From Carnegiea gigantea (taxonomy: Eukaryota; Streptophyta; Magnoliopsida; Caryophyllales; Cactaceae): a DNA stretch of 64,000 bases. This document shows, piece by piece, positions 33,652 to 45,851 of this stretch. The notes below the pieces were generated by a model. The model was not told where the DNA came from. It ran no database searches and was given only the letters and a program-made list of their open reading frames with translations. Both the position numbers and the translations under genes were made by a program. Numbering within the stretch: the first letter of the stretch is position 1; each line of letters begins with the position of its first letter. The DNA is taken from positions 466,501 through 530,500 of the forward strand of contig JAKOGI010000111.1 in NCBI GenBank assembly GCA_029747015.1, read 5' to 3'.

Positions 33652-35623
33652 TCAATCACCAAGGTGAAGATCATCCTCTTCCTCTTCCTCTTCCTCTTTC
33701 TCTGCCTCACCATCTTCTTTATTATGTTGCGATTGATGAGTAAATGGTAGCTAAAATCCCGAGCCAGATGCCTATTGCATTTGAAAGAAAGCTTGGAGAC
33801 GCTGATGGATACTCATCATTTGTTTCAATTGTTGGTTGCTTTGGGTGAGCAATTTGTTGGATTCCTCCAGTTGCTTCCATTTCTCCATAAGTAATCAGTA
33901 GCTTTCAGCTTGTGAAGTTAGCTCACCCTCCAAGTTGGTTAGTACACCCCTTAAGTCATTGAGCTCTTGTTGCGATGGCGTAGAATCGGTTCCTGTTGAT
34001 AGGCATTTCAGTAAAGTACGCATTAGTATTGCAATTAAGTAAATTCAATATATAACCATATTCGTTGAAACTTTAATATGAAAACTGTACCAAATCTTTG
34101 ACTGAGACTGAAGTAACCAGATTCCCTAATGTTGACAGCCTCGTCACCAATGCCATAAATACGACCCTTCTTGTTCTTGAACGTCTTCACCCACAACTCA
34201 TTTGGGTTTGGAAATGGCTGGTTTGGATCTTGAGAAGTGCCATCCCTGGTCCCTTGAGAGTTGATAACATTTTGAAAATCACGTTCAAAGGATTCCTACA
34301 ACACCACAACATGCGCACGAAATCATGCATACTGCAATTACTTAAAATAAAGTTTACAAGTTAGTGTTGAACTGCCAATGAAGATTGAGAATAACTAATT
34401 GCTTACATATGTTTGTTGTGATTTCTTGTCAACCCAAGGGGCATCTTCTTTGCCGTGGAGTTTGTGAGTGGGATTGAATAATTCAACAATGGTGGGCTCC
34501 GTCCCAAGTTATTCCCTCTATGTACGTGCCAGAAACAATGATGTCAAGTACAACACAGAATACAGTATTAAACTTAAACAAATATATAGAAAACATTAAT
34601 TCATTTACCAGACGCCGCCTATGCTCATGCATAGGGATCGAGCCACAGGTGTGAAGAGATGGGCCACCACTTTCTGGAGTTCCCAGTCGGTTCTTCTGGG
34701 CTGTTTCACATAATTTCTTGCAATGTTCATTCGCCCAGTGCTGGTGGAGTCCATCTCATTGGGCATCACCGAGCCAAACAGGCTTCTTGTTATGCTTTCT
34801 TGCTTTGCCAAATAAGTCTCCCAAGCGTGCATTGCCTCGGTTTTCAAAATTCCTTCTTATACGATCCTCATGGACCGGATCCCAAGCACACCACTTCTGC
34901 AATTATGAAAACAAAAAACACATCAAATAATACAATAGTAATTTATCACGTTCATAGAAACTGTTAATACGAAATCACTGTAGTTACCTTGAACTCTCCA
35001 AACCACAAATCTCGTACTGGTTTGGGCACTTTGCTCCAACTAGGCTAAGCTTTGTCAAATTTGCTTTGAAATATGAGCGAAATCTGCTAACAACACCATC
35101 ATTAGGGAGAAATCTAATTGAACATAACACATCAAATTGATTACTTGTTATGCAAAATTCATGCAGTACTCTGTAAGATATAACAAATGAAGTCTTACCC
35201 ATTACCATCCGACTCAATCCAAGTCTTAGCTCGAGTGCTCCCATGACTGGATTGTGCTTCACTTTCACCACTTGCAATGTTCTCTTGGGACTGGTTTGTG
35301 TTAGGGTGAGCAGGTTGGAGAGTAGGTTGCACAGTGTGAACAACATGGGGGTTTAGAGGAAAGTTGTAGGCAAATTAGCCGTACATGGTGCTTTGGTTAG
35401 GAATGTATGAGGTCTGATGATGGAAAGCCCCAAATAGGGGACGCAGTGGTCCTGAAATACCTGGTATATAAGCAGCCATTGTGGCTCCTGGCTGAATTGG
35501 GATATGAGGTACCTGGGGGGAAGATGGATCAATGTCCATTGCGGTCGGATCTACGGTAGAGCTCCTACGCCCTTGTCCTCTACCTCGAGGGGAGGACTTA
35601 CCTCGACGAGAACTTGAATCCAT
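33652..35623 (-). pseudogene. CACTA second protein (TnpA-like, Ptta/En/Spm plant transposase family)
   Basis: Minus strand. The start is ATG at 35621-35623 (Met-Asp-Ser-Ser-Ser-Arg-Arg-Gly-Lys), opening a basic, Arg-Gly-Arg-rich stretch. After Pro-rich sequence come fragments at 34984-35346. The region 34600-34900 reads LGDLFGKARKHNKKPVWLGD and later HTCGSIPMHEHRRRL in alternating frames, typical of this family (trypsin-like spacing of His-Thr-x-Gly-Ser-Ile). The last part (33652-33990) is Gln/Leu-rich and likely coiled coil (EESNKLLTQSNQQLKQMM), with a Glu-rich tail and a stop at 33652. In related elements this protein binds subterminal repeats. Introns or frameshifts separate the pieces. 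Confidence 0.75.
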
Positions 35624-35813
35624 ACCTAAAATAGGTAACAACAAAGCCAAGTATAAATATATAATGATTGCACATATAAACCGTTTTCCTCATACATCAT
35701 AATAGGTACGTAGGTTACACATATTTTGCAAAGCTCATTCATAAAATATAAGTAAAGTCACAACCAATTGTTTGACATGCAAAGCACTCAAATACATAAG
35801 AATTCATAACCAC

Positions 35814-38800
35814 TCAATCATCTACATCCTCATCATCATCAATGTCATCGTCGCCATCATCATACAAATGTAAATTTTCTTCCGCTTCATCTGTTTCATT
35901 ACCGTCACCCCACTCCTCCTCTTCATCATCCTCATCATTCTCTACCTCATCTATCTCGTCATTACTCTAAATGAATGAAAACCCTATTTCATTATTAACC
36001 TCTTCCGGTGGTGCACTTTCATCCACTAATGATGCAGGGATGGCGTCATTCACAAGTTCGACGATAGTCGTCATGTCCGTTTGTTGGTACGCAGCAGGTA
36101 GAGTGTACTGCTGATCTACTCTCGCCCTTGGTTTGGTTGGTATGACAACAAGCTAATTGGCCCTATCCCTTGTGCAATCTGCATGTGGTATGAAGTATAC
36201 TTGTGATGCGGTGTTTGAGAAAATAAATGGGTCGTACTTTTGGTACCTTCTTGTACGATGGACGTCAATAAGGTTGCTTAGTTTATGAGATCATGTCCCA
36301 CAATTCAATGTGGGGTTGAACCACTCACAACTGAAGAGCACACATCGTTTAAGTGGTTCGCCTATGTACTCAATTTGGACAATATCCTTCAGTACACCAT
36401 AACAATCATTCTCAATATCGCCTTCCCCAGTGCCATAAACACCAACACCACAATTATACGTTCTCTTCCCGACGCTTCGAGCTTCTGTGTGGAATTTGAA
36501 TCCATTTACTCTATATGCCATCCACGTCGACACATACCCCTTTGGCTTCACAGCCAATTGGCTCAAGTAGCAATGTTTGTCGGTCTCGAATAGTTGAATA
36601 TAATGCACCTAAGGTGACATAACATGTGGTTTTAATTAATACAATGCACCTAATTAACTGTTATGTTAAAATTATAAATAAATGAGTTATAGTACTTACA
36701 TTCTCACTAAACCAATCTACGAAATGAGTTTCAATGATGGTGTCAACATCTGCGTCGCTGACATTGGGACGTGCAGTTCTGACTTGTTCTGTGAAAATTC
36801 TATCACATTTTATGAAGCCTATTAATATACTTGCGCTTTGAATGATAAACTCAATTGGAAGTGAAAATACCACTCACCCTATATAAGGTTTAACTTCATC
36901 ATAATTTAACAACACGTAAAGATGGGCAATAACATATTCGGCATTTGTGAGATACCTTGATCTTTCCCTACCAATAGCGGTCCCTTGCGGTGCAAACACA
37001 GACAGAGTTGGAAAATGATTAATATGTTCATCATCATCCTCATTTCTCCTGCACCTAGTGTGCATAGAGGGCACATTAGAGCCAAAGTAATAGGGGGCGA
37101 AGAATGTCCTCGCCTCTAGGTATGCTTCTGTGATTGAACCTTCAGGACATGCTTGTTGCTTTATCTTTTTCTTCAATCGGCTAAAGAACCTACCAAATTC
37201 ACAATCGCATTCACTTCTAAGTGATTCCACATATAAGAATTCATATAAGGCTTCATCGATTATAGTATAATTTACCTCTCAAATGGATACATCTATCGGT
37301 ATTGTACTAGACCACCTAGTTGAGCCTCTTCTGCCAAATGCACTGGCAGGTGCTCCATTACACTGAAAAAGCCAGGAGGGAAAATGGTCTTTAACTTACA
37401 CAAAGTGATGACAATGTTGTGATACAGTTCCTCAAGCATATCCTTCCACAATGTTGTTGAGCATAAGTTCTCGAAGAACTGGCTTATATCAATAAGAGGT
37501 TTCAACACATCATCTGGGAGCGCACCAAATGCAATTAGTAAAAGAGTCTCTATGAAGACATGACAATCATGACTTTTTATGTTGTTGAACTTAGCCTCAT
37601 TAGGGTCCACGATATTCCTCAAATTAGAGCAATATCCATCAGGCATTTGAGGCTCCTTCACCCATTCACACAACTCTCTTCGTTTATCCACAGGAAGTAT
37701 GAACTTCGCTTTTGGTTTAACCGGCTTATCACTTGGGCCTGAATGTAAATGTAATTCTGGTCTATCACATATTTCTGCAACATCCATTCTTGATTTAGCA
37801 TTGTCCTTTATTTTCCCAAGAACATCCATAACAGTGTTGATAATGTTCTCAAAGAAGTTCTTTTCAATATGCATCACATTCAAATTATGGCAGAGCAGTT
37901 GGTGTTGCCAATAAGGCAACTCCCGAAATATGCTCTTCTTCGTCCAGTTGTGCTCATTTTCCTTAAATCCTACTATGACGAAGTCACCATTTGTACTTAC
38001 CAATGGATAATCTTCCACTTCGGCCTAAAGTTCTTCCCCAAATACTCGGCGAGGAGGACCCCCTGTAATAGTTCTGCCTTTCCTAAATGCTGTTCTATTT
38101 CTTCTGAACGCATGATTCCTTGGCAAAAAACACCGATGACAGTCAAACCATGAGAATTTACCTCCATTTCTCAATCTCAAAGGCTTTTGCTGTTTCATAC
38201 ATACGGGATATGCCAATTGGCCATTAGTACTCCACCCGGATAACATTCTATATGCGGAAAAATTATTGATAGTCCACGTAAGTGCAGCTTTCATCTGAAA
38301 TGTATGCCCCGTGGAAATGCCATAAGTCTCAACTCCAACATCTTATAACTCTTTCAACTCATCAACAAGAGGTTGTAAATATACATCTATCTTGTTCTTA
38401 GGATTTTTGGGCCCGAAGATTACACAAGTTAAGAACATTAACGGTGTGGTCATACACATTTTAGGGGGGAGGTTATAAGGTGTAACGACCACCGGCTAAA
38501 TGGAGAATGATCTTAAAGACAATGTGTAAGGATTAAATCCATCAGCACATAAGCCAAGCCTCACATTCCGAGGCTCTACAGCAAATTTAGGGTACTTGGT
38601 ATTGAAATGTTTCCATGCTACCCCATCTGACGGATGACATAAAACACCGTCCTTACGTCGATATTCATAATACCATCTCATGTGCTCTGCACTAGTTCTT
38701 GATGCGTACAACCTCTGCAGTCGAGGTTTTAACAGTAAGTAATGCATCCTTTAGTATGGCAATGGATTCTGATTCCTTTGTTGTGACCTTTGCCTCTTCC

Positions 38801-39593
38801 ATCTTGAATGCCCACAAAACTTGCACGCATCTAGGTTTGCGTCCTCCTTACAAAATAGCATGCAACCTTTCCGACAACAATAAATTTGGATCACATCGTT
38901 GTCGAGATCTTTAACAAACTTCTTTGTTTGCCCATAATTGTTTGGCACGTGGTTGTTAGGGGGACACATCTCTTTCATTAATTGAACAACTTCATTGAAA
39001 CAATTTTGAAGCATATTATAATTAGATTTAATACTCAACAATCTCACCGCCGCAGATAGCTCACTGTGGGTGGAGCAACCATCATATAAGGGTTGTTGAG
39101 TAGCTTGAACCATATTATAAAATGGTTCTCGGCAAGTGCTTGACCCCTCTTCCCTTACATTTTGATTTGCTGTTATAGCATCATCAACCATGTCCTCCAT
39201 CCAATCTATGTAGGATTCAGAATGGTCATTATTAACATGACTTGAACCTCCAACTTCAGGAATTTCACTATTTGAATACCCAAAATCATATTACTGAGGT
39301 TCTATTTCCCCATGACTTATCTAAAACCAATACCCTTACACAAAACCCTTATACATAAGGTGCATCTTGACATCATCAGGTGTCAAGTATACCCTATTTC
39401 TGCATTTCACACAAGGACATCCATACTTTCCCCCATTCATAAACTCTGTCTGTTCACGTGCAAATTGATCGAATTCGTTTACTCCATCTAGAAATTCTTG
39501 CGTATAACCACTACAATCAGGTAGTAATCTATTATACATCCACCTACGATGTGGAGGACCATTCATATTCTGCTCAAATAACAATAACCACAT
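35814..39593 (-). pseudogene. CACTA TnpD/Tnp2-type transposase, broken
   Basis: Minus strand. Residues from 39593 form the transposase-associated domain (MNGPPHRRWMYNRL … YGCPCVKCRNRVY). Fragments at 38751-39200 (Cys-x2-Cys region with KDANLDACKFCG), 38496-38747 (WKHFNTKYPKFA) and 38025-38294 lead to the Tnp2 core (37293-38018, with LCHNLNVMHIEKNFFENII). Next are the conserved domains of unknown function usual in this protein: 36874-37230 (NAEYVIAHLYVLLNYDE) and 36291-36608 (KCRVLFSCEWF-like, AYRVNGFKFHTEARS). The tail is very acidic (Asp/Glu-rich, 35814-36000) and ends at TGA. Stops and gaps, some perhaps introns, break the frame. Confidence 0.85.
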
Positions 39594-39824
39594 AAGGTAT
39601 TTGATAAGAATTAATTTTAATCAACATTATAATAATTACATAAATTACAAAATTATATATTATATATGTTTACTTTAAAATTTCCACATGCAACCCAAAA
39701 AAAAAAAAAAAAAACTAACATATCACATTTGCGTACTTTAAAATTGCGTACATAATTACGTACTTTAAAATTGCGTACATTGTCACGAATATCACAAAAC
39801 TAATAATTCATACATAGTTGACCA

Positions 39825-40330
39825 CTTTATTCCACCAACATATCAAATTTAAACTTAAAATTACCAAATCTAAGTGTACATTGCATTGGGCGAAATCTTT
39901 AAACAAATATGAGCTGCAACTTCAAACAAACATCACATTCGAACAAAATTATAAACTAATGTATCTCAATCTACCAAAACATATCAACTTTCAAGTTCAC
40001 ATCACCAAATCTAAACCCTAAATTGCATTGAGCAAAATCTCCAACCAAATTTCAACAACATTATCAATTAAAACATCTCATTCCACCAACATATGAAATT
40101 TCAACTTCAAATTATCAAACTTCAACCCTAAACTGCATTTACCAAATTCTTGTAACGAATTATCTTGTAATGAATTAGCGTAATAAGCTCACACAAATAG
40201 CACATTTCAACAACATTATCAATTAAACCATTTCATTCCACCAATATATCAAACTTTAACTTCAAACTACCAAGCCTAAACCCTAAATCGCATTTACCCC
40301 AATCTTGAATTAAATTAAAGCAATAACCTC
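39825..40330. repeat. Diverged tandem repeats upstream of the CACTA transposase
   Basis: About four units of roughly 110-150 bp, each with a form of cattccaccaacatatcaaa, then ttcaacttcaaattaccaaa, then ctaaaccctaaattgcattt, at about 39828, 39968, 40080 and 40230. Probably part of the element's 5' region. Confidence 0.7.
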
Positions 40331-40439
40331 ACACAAACACCACATTTCAACATAAATATGAAGTAACTATGAAATTCTAACAATGTAGTACAAATATTTG
40401 TAGAAATTACAAGTAATTTAGTTGAGAAAAATACCTCAA

Positions 40440-40911
40440 ACTACTCCAAAAAACCGGCAGTGAGGGGTGGCCGGCGGTGACAGGCGACGGCCGGCGGTGA
40501 CAGACGGTGGCGGGAGGACCGGGGGATGGCCGGCGGTGGCTTGGCTAGGCAGGGGACGGTCAGTGAGCGGGGTTCGTGCAGTTGCCACACCCTCTCTCTC
40601 TCTCTTCGAAGCTATCGCAGAAATGAAAGAGGAAGAACTGCTGGGCTGCGAAATTAAATGGGGTGGCGACGGAATGGCAACGGAAATTCCGTCGCCACCC
40701 CCATTTTTTAAAAAAAAGAATTCAAATTTTTTTTTTGGGGCGACGGAAATTCCGTCGCTAGAGGCGACGGATTAACAATTCCGTCGCCATATCTGTCGCA
40801 CAATCTGACTTTTTTGTAAAACTCTTTTTCAGTCGCCATATCCGTCGCCAAGTCTGTCGTTGATTTTTTCCGTCACTGAATTCTGTCGTTAATACGAAGT
40901 TTTTTAGTAGA
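40440..40911. repeat. CACTA subterminal repeat region, right
   Basis: GC-rich direct repeats (ggccggcggtgacaggcgac and variants, 40460-40540). Then come palindromic blocks at 40660-40800 where ggcgacggaaatt meets aattccgtcgcc. The terminus TTTTTTAGTAGA follows. Confidence 0.75.
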
Positions 40912-40914
40912 GAC
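40912..40914. repeat. Probable CACTA target-site duplication, right copy (GAC)
   Basis: See 32872-32874. Confidence 0.5.
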
Positions 40915-41140
40915 ACCCATACGCTAACAACGGTCACAAGTAAGAAAACAACGGTGGGCATCACAAAATAGAGTTGGCTAATAAGATCCACTTTGTAGGA
41001 CCTTTGCAGTTGTCGTGCAACCTCCAAAATGACCACCAAAGCATAAGAGTGATAAAACGTCAGAATACTATGAATTTCACTCTTAGCAACACACTTATGA
41101 ACCACTTGTCAGGATAATATTTAAAAAGATAAGGGTCTTC
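40912..41140 (-). pseudogene. Element A integrase, N-terminal zinc-binding part
   Basis: Minus strand: CVAKSEIHSILTFYHS, then after a frameshift CDRC (stop) RMG. This matches the HHCC region of Athila integrase (His-Ser … Cys-x2-Cys). The frame runs into the CACTA end and resumes at 32874. Confidence 0.75.
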
Positions 41141-41379
41141 CCAATAGTAATACCTTACTTATGAGAAGAACCTATCTTTCTCTTATTTGGACTAGGAAGG
41201 ATAGATTCTTCCAGTGACAAGATAATTCACAATATGAGCAAACCAGGGGAGAGGGGCATGTGACATAACAAATAGTTGCTCATCAGAAAAACGGTCTGAA
41301 AATCCAACTAAGTCATCAGTATACTTAGTAAACATCTTAGAGAAGTGGTCTACAACTGAATTTTTCGTCCCTTTCCTAT

Positions 41380-42740
41380 CCTTTATCTCAATATCAAATT
41401 CTTAGAGCAACAAAATCCACCTAATGAGTTTAGGCTTAGTGTCATTCTTGGCCAACAGATGCCTTAATACAGCATGGTCAGTAAATATAATCACTTTTGA
41501 ACACAAAAGGTGTGGATGAAATTTATCAAGTGCAAATATGACCATTAATAGCTCTTTTTCAATAGTAGAATTATTCTTTTGAGCATCAGTTAGAGTTTTA
41601 CTAGAATAGCATATGACATGAGGCATTCTATTCACCATTTGATCCAAAATAGCCCTAACAGCAAAATGAAATGCATCCCATAAAATCTCAAATGGTAGAG
41701 AAAAATCAGGGGTTTGCACAATAGGACCTGACGGCAATAAAGTATGAAGCTTTTCAAAAGCTTTCACACAAGATTTATTAAACACAAAAGGAGCATCTTT
41801 AGTAGGGAGATTAAGAAGTGGCCTAGACACCTTACTAAAATCCTTGATAATTCTCCTATAGAAACCAACGTGATTAAGAAAAGATCTGAATTGCTTCACA
41901 AAAAAAGGATTAGGCAAATTAGAAATCAAATCAAGCTTGGCTTTATCAATCTCAATCCCTTTCTTAGATACTTTATGGCCTAACACAATCCCTTTGTAGA
42001 CCATGAAAAGCCTCACTTCCAACTCAAGACAAGATTCACTTCTTAACATCCTTTCAGCACAGTGGACAAATTAGTAAGACACACATAAAAGGAAGAACCA
42101 AAAATAGAGAAATCGCCTATAAACACCTCCATGAAATTATTAATATAATAAGAAAATATTACCATCAAGCATCTTTAAAATGGAGAATGTGCATTACATA
42201 ACCCGAATGACATCCTCCCATAAGTCGTTTTCTCTTGGTTCTCAAGATAGATTGGTATTTGAATGTATATCTAGAAAATGTTAAAAACTTTATCTAGCTA
42301 ATTTTTCCAACATTTGATCAATGAAGGGCATGGGAAAATGTTATTTCTAGTGATAGAATTCAGTTTTCTGTAATCAATGCACACCCTCTACCCTGTGATT
42401 TCTCTAGTAGGAATTAGTTCACCTTCATTATCCTTAACCATAATCATCTCATATTTCTTAAGGACGACTTGAACTGACTGACCCATTGGCTATCAGAAAT
42501 TGGATAGATAATGCCTGTATCCCAAAGCTTTACTACCTCTAAAAGCTTTACTACCTCTTTCTGATCAATTTTTTTTACATGGATGTTCAGCCTACGTTGG
42601 ACTTGCCTAATATGTTTAACATTGTCCTCTAAGTGAATTTTATGCATGAAAATAGTTGGACTAATCTCTTCTAAATCAGCAATCGAACACCGAATAGCAC
42701 CCTTATGATCATACAATACGTTAATCAACTCTTTCTCTTA
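41380..42740 (-). pseudogene. Element A reverse transcriptase and RNase H
   Basis: Copies element RNA into DNA. Minus strand, N- to C-terminal: 42444-42728 has AIRCSIADLEEISPTIFMHK, LEDNVKHIRQVQRRLN and GIIYPISDSQWVS, the start of Athila reverse transcriptase. Near 42109-42140 the active-site block reads Phe-Ile-Gly-Asp-Phe-Ser-Ile-Phe-Gly, where Phe-Met-Asp-Asp-Phe is expected, so one catalytic Asp is lost. The frame 41402-42049 carries GIVLGHKVSKKGIEID, the connection (NHVGFYRRIIKDFSKVSRPL) and RNase H (LPFEILWDAF, TIEKELLMVIFALDKF, IIFTDHAVLRHLL). Stops occur between the fragments. Confidence 0.9.
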
Positions 42741-43099
42741 ATCACAAGACAAAAGAGAAGATATAATAACAGGTAAGGTCTCTTTATGGCCTAGAAACAC
42801 ACACTTGAGTGAACTAGGGAGAGGTTTTAACTCAAGTTTAGGTGGGGACACAATAGAATGTGGCATAGGAGAACTTGTAAATGTGGGAAGGGCTCATAAG
42901 TGACACCTAAGTGGAAGACTCAAGATAAGGAGTAGAGTCAAGAGTAGAATCCATCTCACCTGATTCAAACAATCTCAAGTCTCCATGGGAAAGACAGGTT
43001 TATAAGGGATTATTACTAAGAACAACAGGTAAAATTTCTTCAATCATTTTATGAATCACATTAACACATAAGCATTTTGATTCATTTTTAAGTACAGGT

Positions 43100-45380
43100 A
43101 AAGAAGAAGCTTTAAAAATGTTAAGCCTAACCCTCATGTTCATGACTGAGACACCCATCACACCCGACCCATAGTTAATGATGGCAATGTGGCATTAAAT
43201 ATGGCTAGGAAGGGACATCCTAAAATAGGAGGGATTTGCTAGAAGCATGACTAAGGCATATGTCCAACACTACAAAATCAATAGGAAAGAATCCTTTTAT
43301 CAATTTGAACCAAGGCATCATCTATCTGCCTTTAGGAGTATAACTGACTTATCAGCAAGTTGAAGAGTACAGTCATAAGGTTTCAATTCACCCAATCCCA
43401 ACTATAATTAGATAGAATAGGGTATTAAATTACACTAGAACCCAAATCCAAAGTGTCCTTTCAATTTTGTGATTACCACTATAGCATGAAATAGCAGGGA
43501 CACCAGGACCTTCTAACTTAGATAGAGTATCAAATTTTAATATAGAGCTCACTTGGTCACTTAATAGAACCTCTTTAGACTTATCATCTTTGGATTTCCT
43601 TTGAAAAGAACATATGTCTTTAAGGAACTTATCATAATCGAGGATCTGCTTAATTGCTTCCAAAAGAGGAAGATTAACCTTAACTTGCTCAAGGGGCTCT
43701 AGGATGTCTTACCTTTGCTAATATTTCTTAGAAGGGAATTGTGCATTCAACACTTGAGGGTAAGGAACCCTTAGCTTATATGTGATAGCTGGGTCAGTCA
43801 TAATAGAGGATGGGGACGGGTCATTTTTCTTTCTAGTTTCAAGGTTACTCTGAATGCCCTTAAGTCTTTCCTCTTTATCATGTTCCTTCTCACCCCCCTT
43901 GTTATCAACTTCTTTACCATTCTTAAGAACATTTACATCTTTCAATTGTTCAAAATACTGGCCTTTAGGGTTCTATATAGGATGACTTAGAAGTTTTCCT
44001 TGTTTCTTTTTTACCAACAGCTACGGCTAGTTGCCCAAGTTGAGTTTCTAATTCAGTTATAGATTGTGAGTGAGAATCAACAATATGCATTTCAGACTCA
44101 ATTCCTTGGACCTTGGAATCAACATTTTGCACAACAGAAGCCAAGGTACCAAGAGCAGAAATTATCATGTCTTCGTCAGAGCTCCCAGATGGAGGTTAAT
44201 GAGAGGTAGAAGGAGCACATCTCTAGTTTTGGAAACTAGGAGAGGTAGGTCCACTGGACTGGGCTTAAAGATTCTCAACATTTTGAGACCTTTATTAAAA
44301 ATTATAATGATTCCTTCAATCATGATTATAAGTATTAGAATAATGATTATTGGATAGAGGAAATCCTTGGGCAGCATTTACTTGTTCAGTCACACAGTCA
44401 GACTTACCAACACAAGGACAATCAAGAGAATTATGCATGAGACTAGCACAAATCGATCACACACCTTGTATAAAAGGGGTGTTAAACACTTTGCTCATGC
44501 ATAACAATTAATCAAATTTCTTAGTTAAAGCATTAACTTTACTAAAAAGGTCAAGTGAATGTGAAACCTCATAAATCCCTTTTGTACTTCCTTATTGGTT
44601 AGACGAATCAGAATGTGAGGAAGTAGCATGCAAGTGTGAATTTTCACTCAAATGTCGAAATAATTTCCAAGTTTCTTCAAGAGTTTTATACAAGGAACTA
44701 CCATCACAAGATGCATCAAGCCCCACCTGTTGTGCTTATCTAAGTTAGAATAAAAACTCTGGACAAGTTGTAACATAGCAACCTCATGGTGAGGACAACT
44801 TTGCAAAAACTCTACAAACCTTTCGCAACTTTCATACAATTGCTCATTTTTATTTTATGAGAAAGTAGTTATAGGACGTCTTAAGACAGTTAGCTTTACC
44901 AATAGAGAAAGGCTTTTTCAAGAATTCCTTTTGCATTTGATCCCAAGTGGTGATATTTGTCTATGTATCTAGCTAAACTTTAACTTTATCTTTCAAAGAG
45001 AAGGGAATAAGGTGCAAATGAAGAGCACCACTAGAGACATTATTTAAGAAGAGATAAGACATATCTCTAAAAATGCATCAACATGCTTGAAAGGATTTTT
45101 AGACTCTAGGCCATAAAAGGATGCATGGATAAGGGAATGTTTAATCTCAAATGGCCCTGTAACAATGGACATACAGGTACTTATAGGAGAATCATAAGTG
45201 GTGGGTGTGAAATACTACTTAAGTTACTTAGGCAGGGTTGGTTTTTCAGCCATTTTTTAATTATATTTACATTTTTAATTTTAGCTCTTATCCTACTAAG
45301 TGAACATTCAATTTCAGAATTATATTCTTTGAGATCTATGAATGAAGAACATCTACCATGCATATAACCCACAAACAATC
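43100..45380 (-). pseudogene. Element A gag and protease remnants
   Basis: Minus strand. Around 44650-45150 the decayed Gag shows HVDAF…ICL and then LYESCERFVEFLQSCPHHEV and VQSFYSNLD, the usual Athila Gag core (related elements read YEAWERF … CPHHG). 43965-44168 has a helical stretch (VQNVDSKVQGIE … LETQLGQLA), and 43718-43945 a Lys/Glu-rich linker. 43430-43663 has YDKFLKDICSFQRK and KLEGPGVPAISCYSG, the approach to protease. Near 43150-43190 a likely protease motif reads Ile-Asn-Tyr-Gly-Ser-Gly, with Asn in place of the catalytic Asp. Many stops and shifts. Confidence 0.8.
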
Positions 45381-45827
45381 AAGAGAATAGAATGAAATTA
45401 CCAACACAATAACCACTAAATGAATAAGAAGAAAAGAAAATAAATAAAAGAAAGATCAAAGAAAAAAATTAAAAAAGAAAATAAAATAAAATAGAAGAAA
45501 ATAAGTCAAGTAAAAGGGAAGGTGATTGAACAAGACTAATAAGGGAAATTGCTAGAAAAAATAAACACAATAATAGAAATAAAATAGTTAGATTAGACTA
45601 GGATGGAATGGGGAAAGTAGTTAGATTCGAATGGAATGTAGAGAAAAGAAATAAAAGTGTTAGATTAGGAAGAAATGGGGAATAAAATAAATAAAATAAA
45701 AATAATGAAGAATAATAACAAAAAAAAATAAAGGGATGGGGGTAGAAAAGAATAGGGGAGAAAAAAGGAAAAAAAACAAATAAATAAAAAGAATAAAAGG
45801 AAAAGAAATTTAAAAATCACAATTCGT
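45381..45827 (-). other. Element A 5' leader, purine-rich, non-coding
   Basis: Between gag and the primer site. Strongly A/G-rich on the plus strand (gaaaataaaataaaatagaa and similar) with simple-sequence decay. No gene. Confidence 0.7.
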
Positions 45828-45845
45828 TCTCCGGCAACGGCGCCA
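45828..45845 (-). other. Element A primer-binding site (tRNA-Asp)
   Basis: The minus strand reads tggcgccgttgccggaga, 17 of 18 bases matching the complement of the plant tRNA-Asp 3' end. It lies six bases from the 5' LTR. Confidence 0.87.
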
Positions 45846-45851
45846 AAAACT

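Larger units (their letters stand above)
32875..40911 (-). mobile_element. CACTA (En/Spm-type) DNA transposon, decayed
   Basis: About 8 kb in element A's integrase. The right end reads, on the minus strand, TCTACTAAAAAACTTCG, a damaged form of a CACTACTAAAAAA end; the left end is degenerate. Subterminal regions are packed with direct and inverted copies of gcgacggaat (32880-33130 and 40660-40880). Two genes lie on the minus strand, in the usual order for the superfamily: a TnpD/Tnp2-type transposase (35814-39593) and a second TnpA-like or Ptta/En/Spm protein (33652-35623). Both are interrupted by stops or missing introns. Confidence 0.87.

Noticed and set aside
41402..42049. Possible caulimovirus-type (pararetrovirus) reverse transcriptase
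   Set aside because: The order of gag, protease, RT, RNase H and integrase, the LTRs and the tRNA-Asp site identify an Athila-like Ty3/gypsy element.
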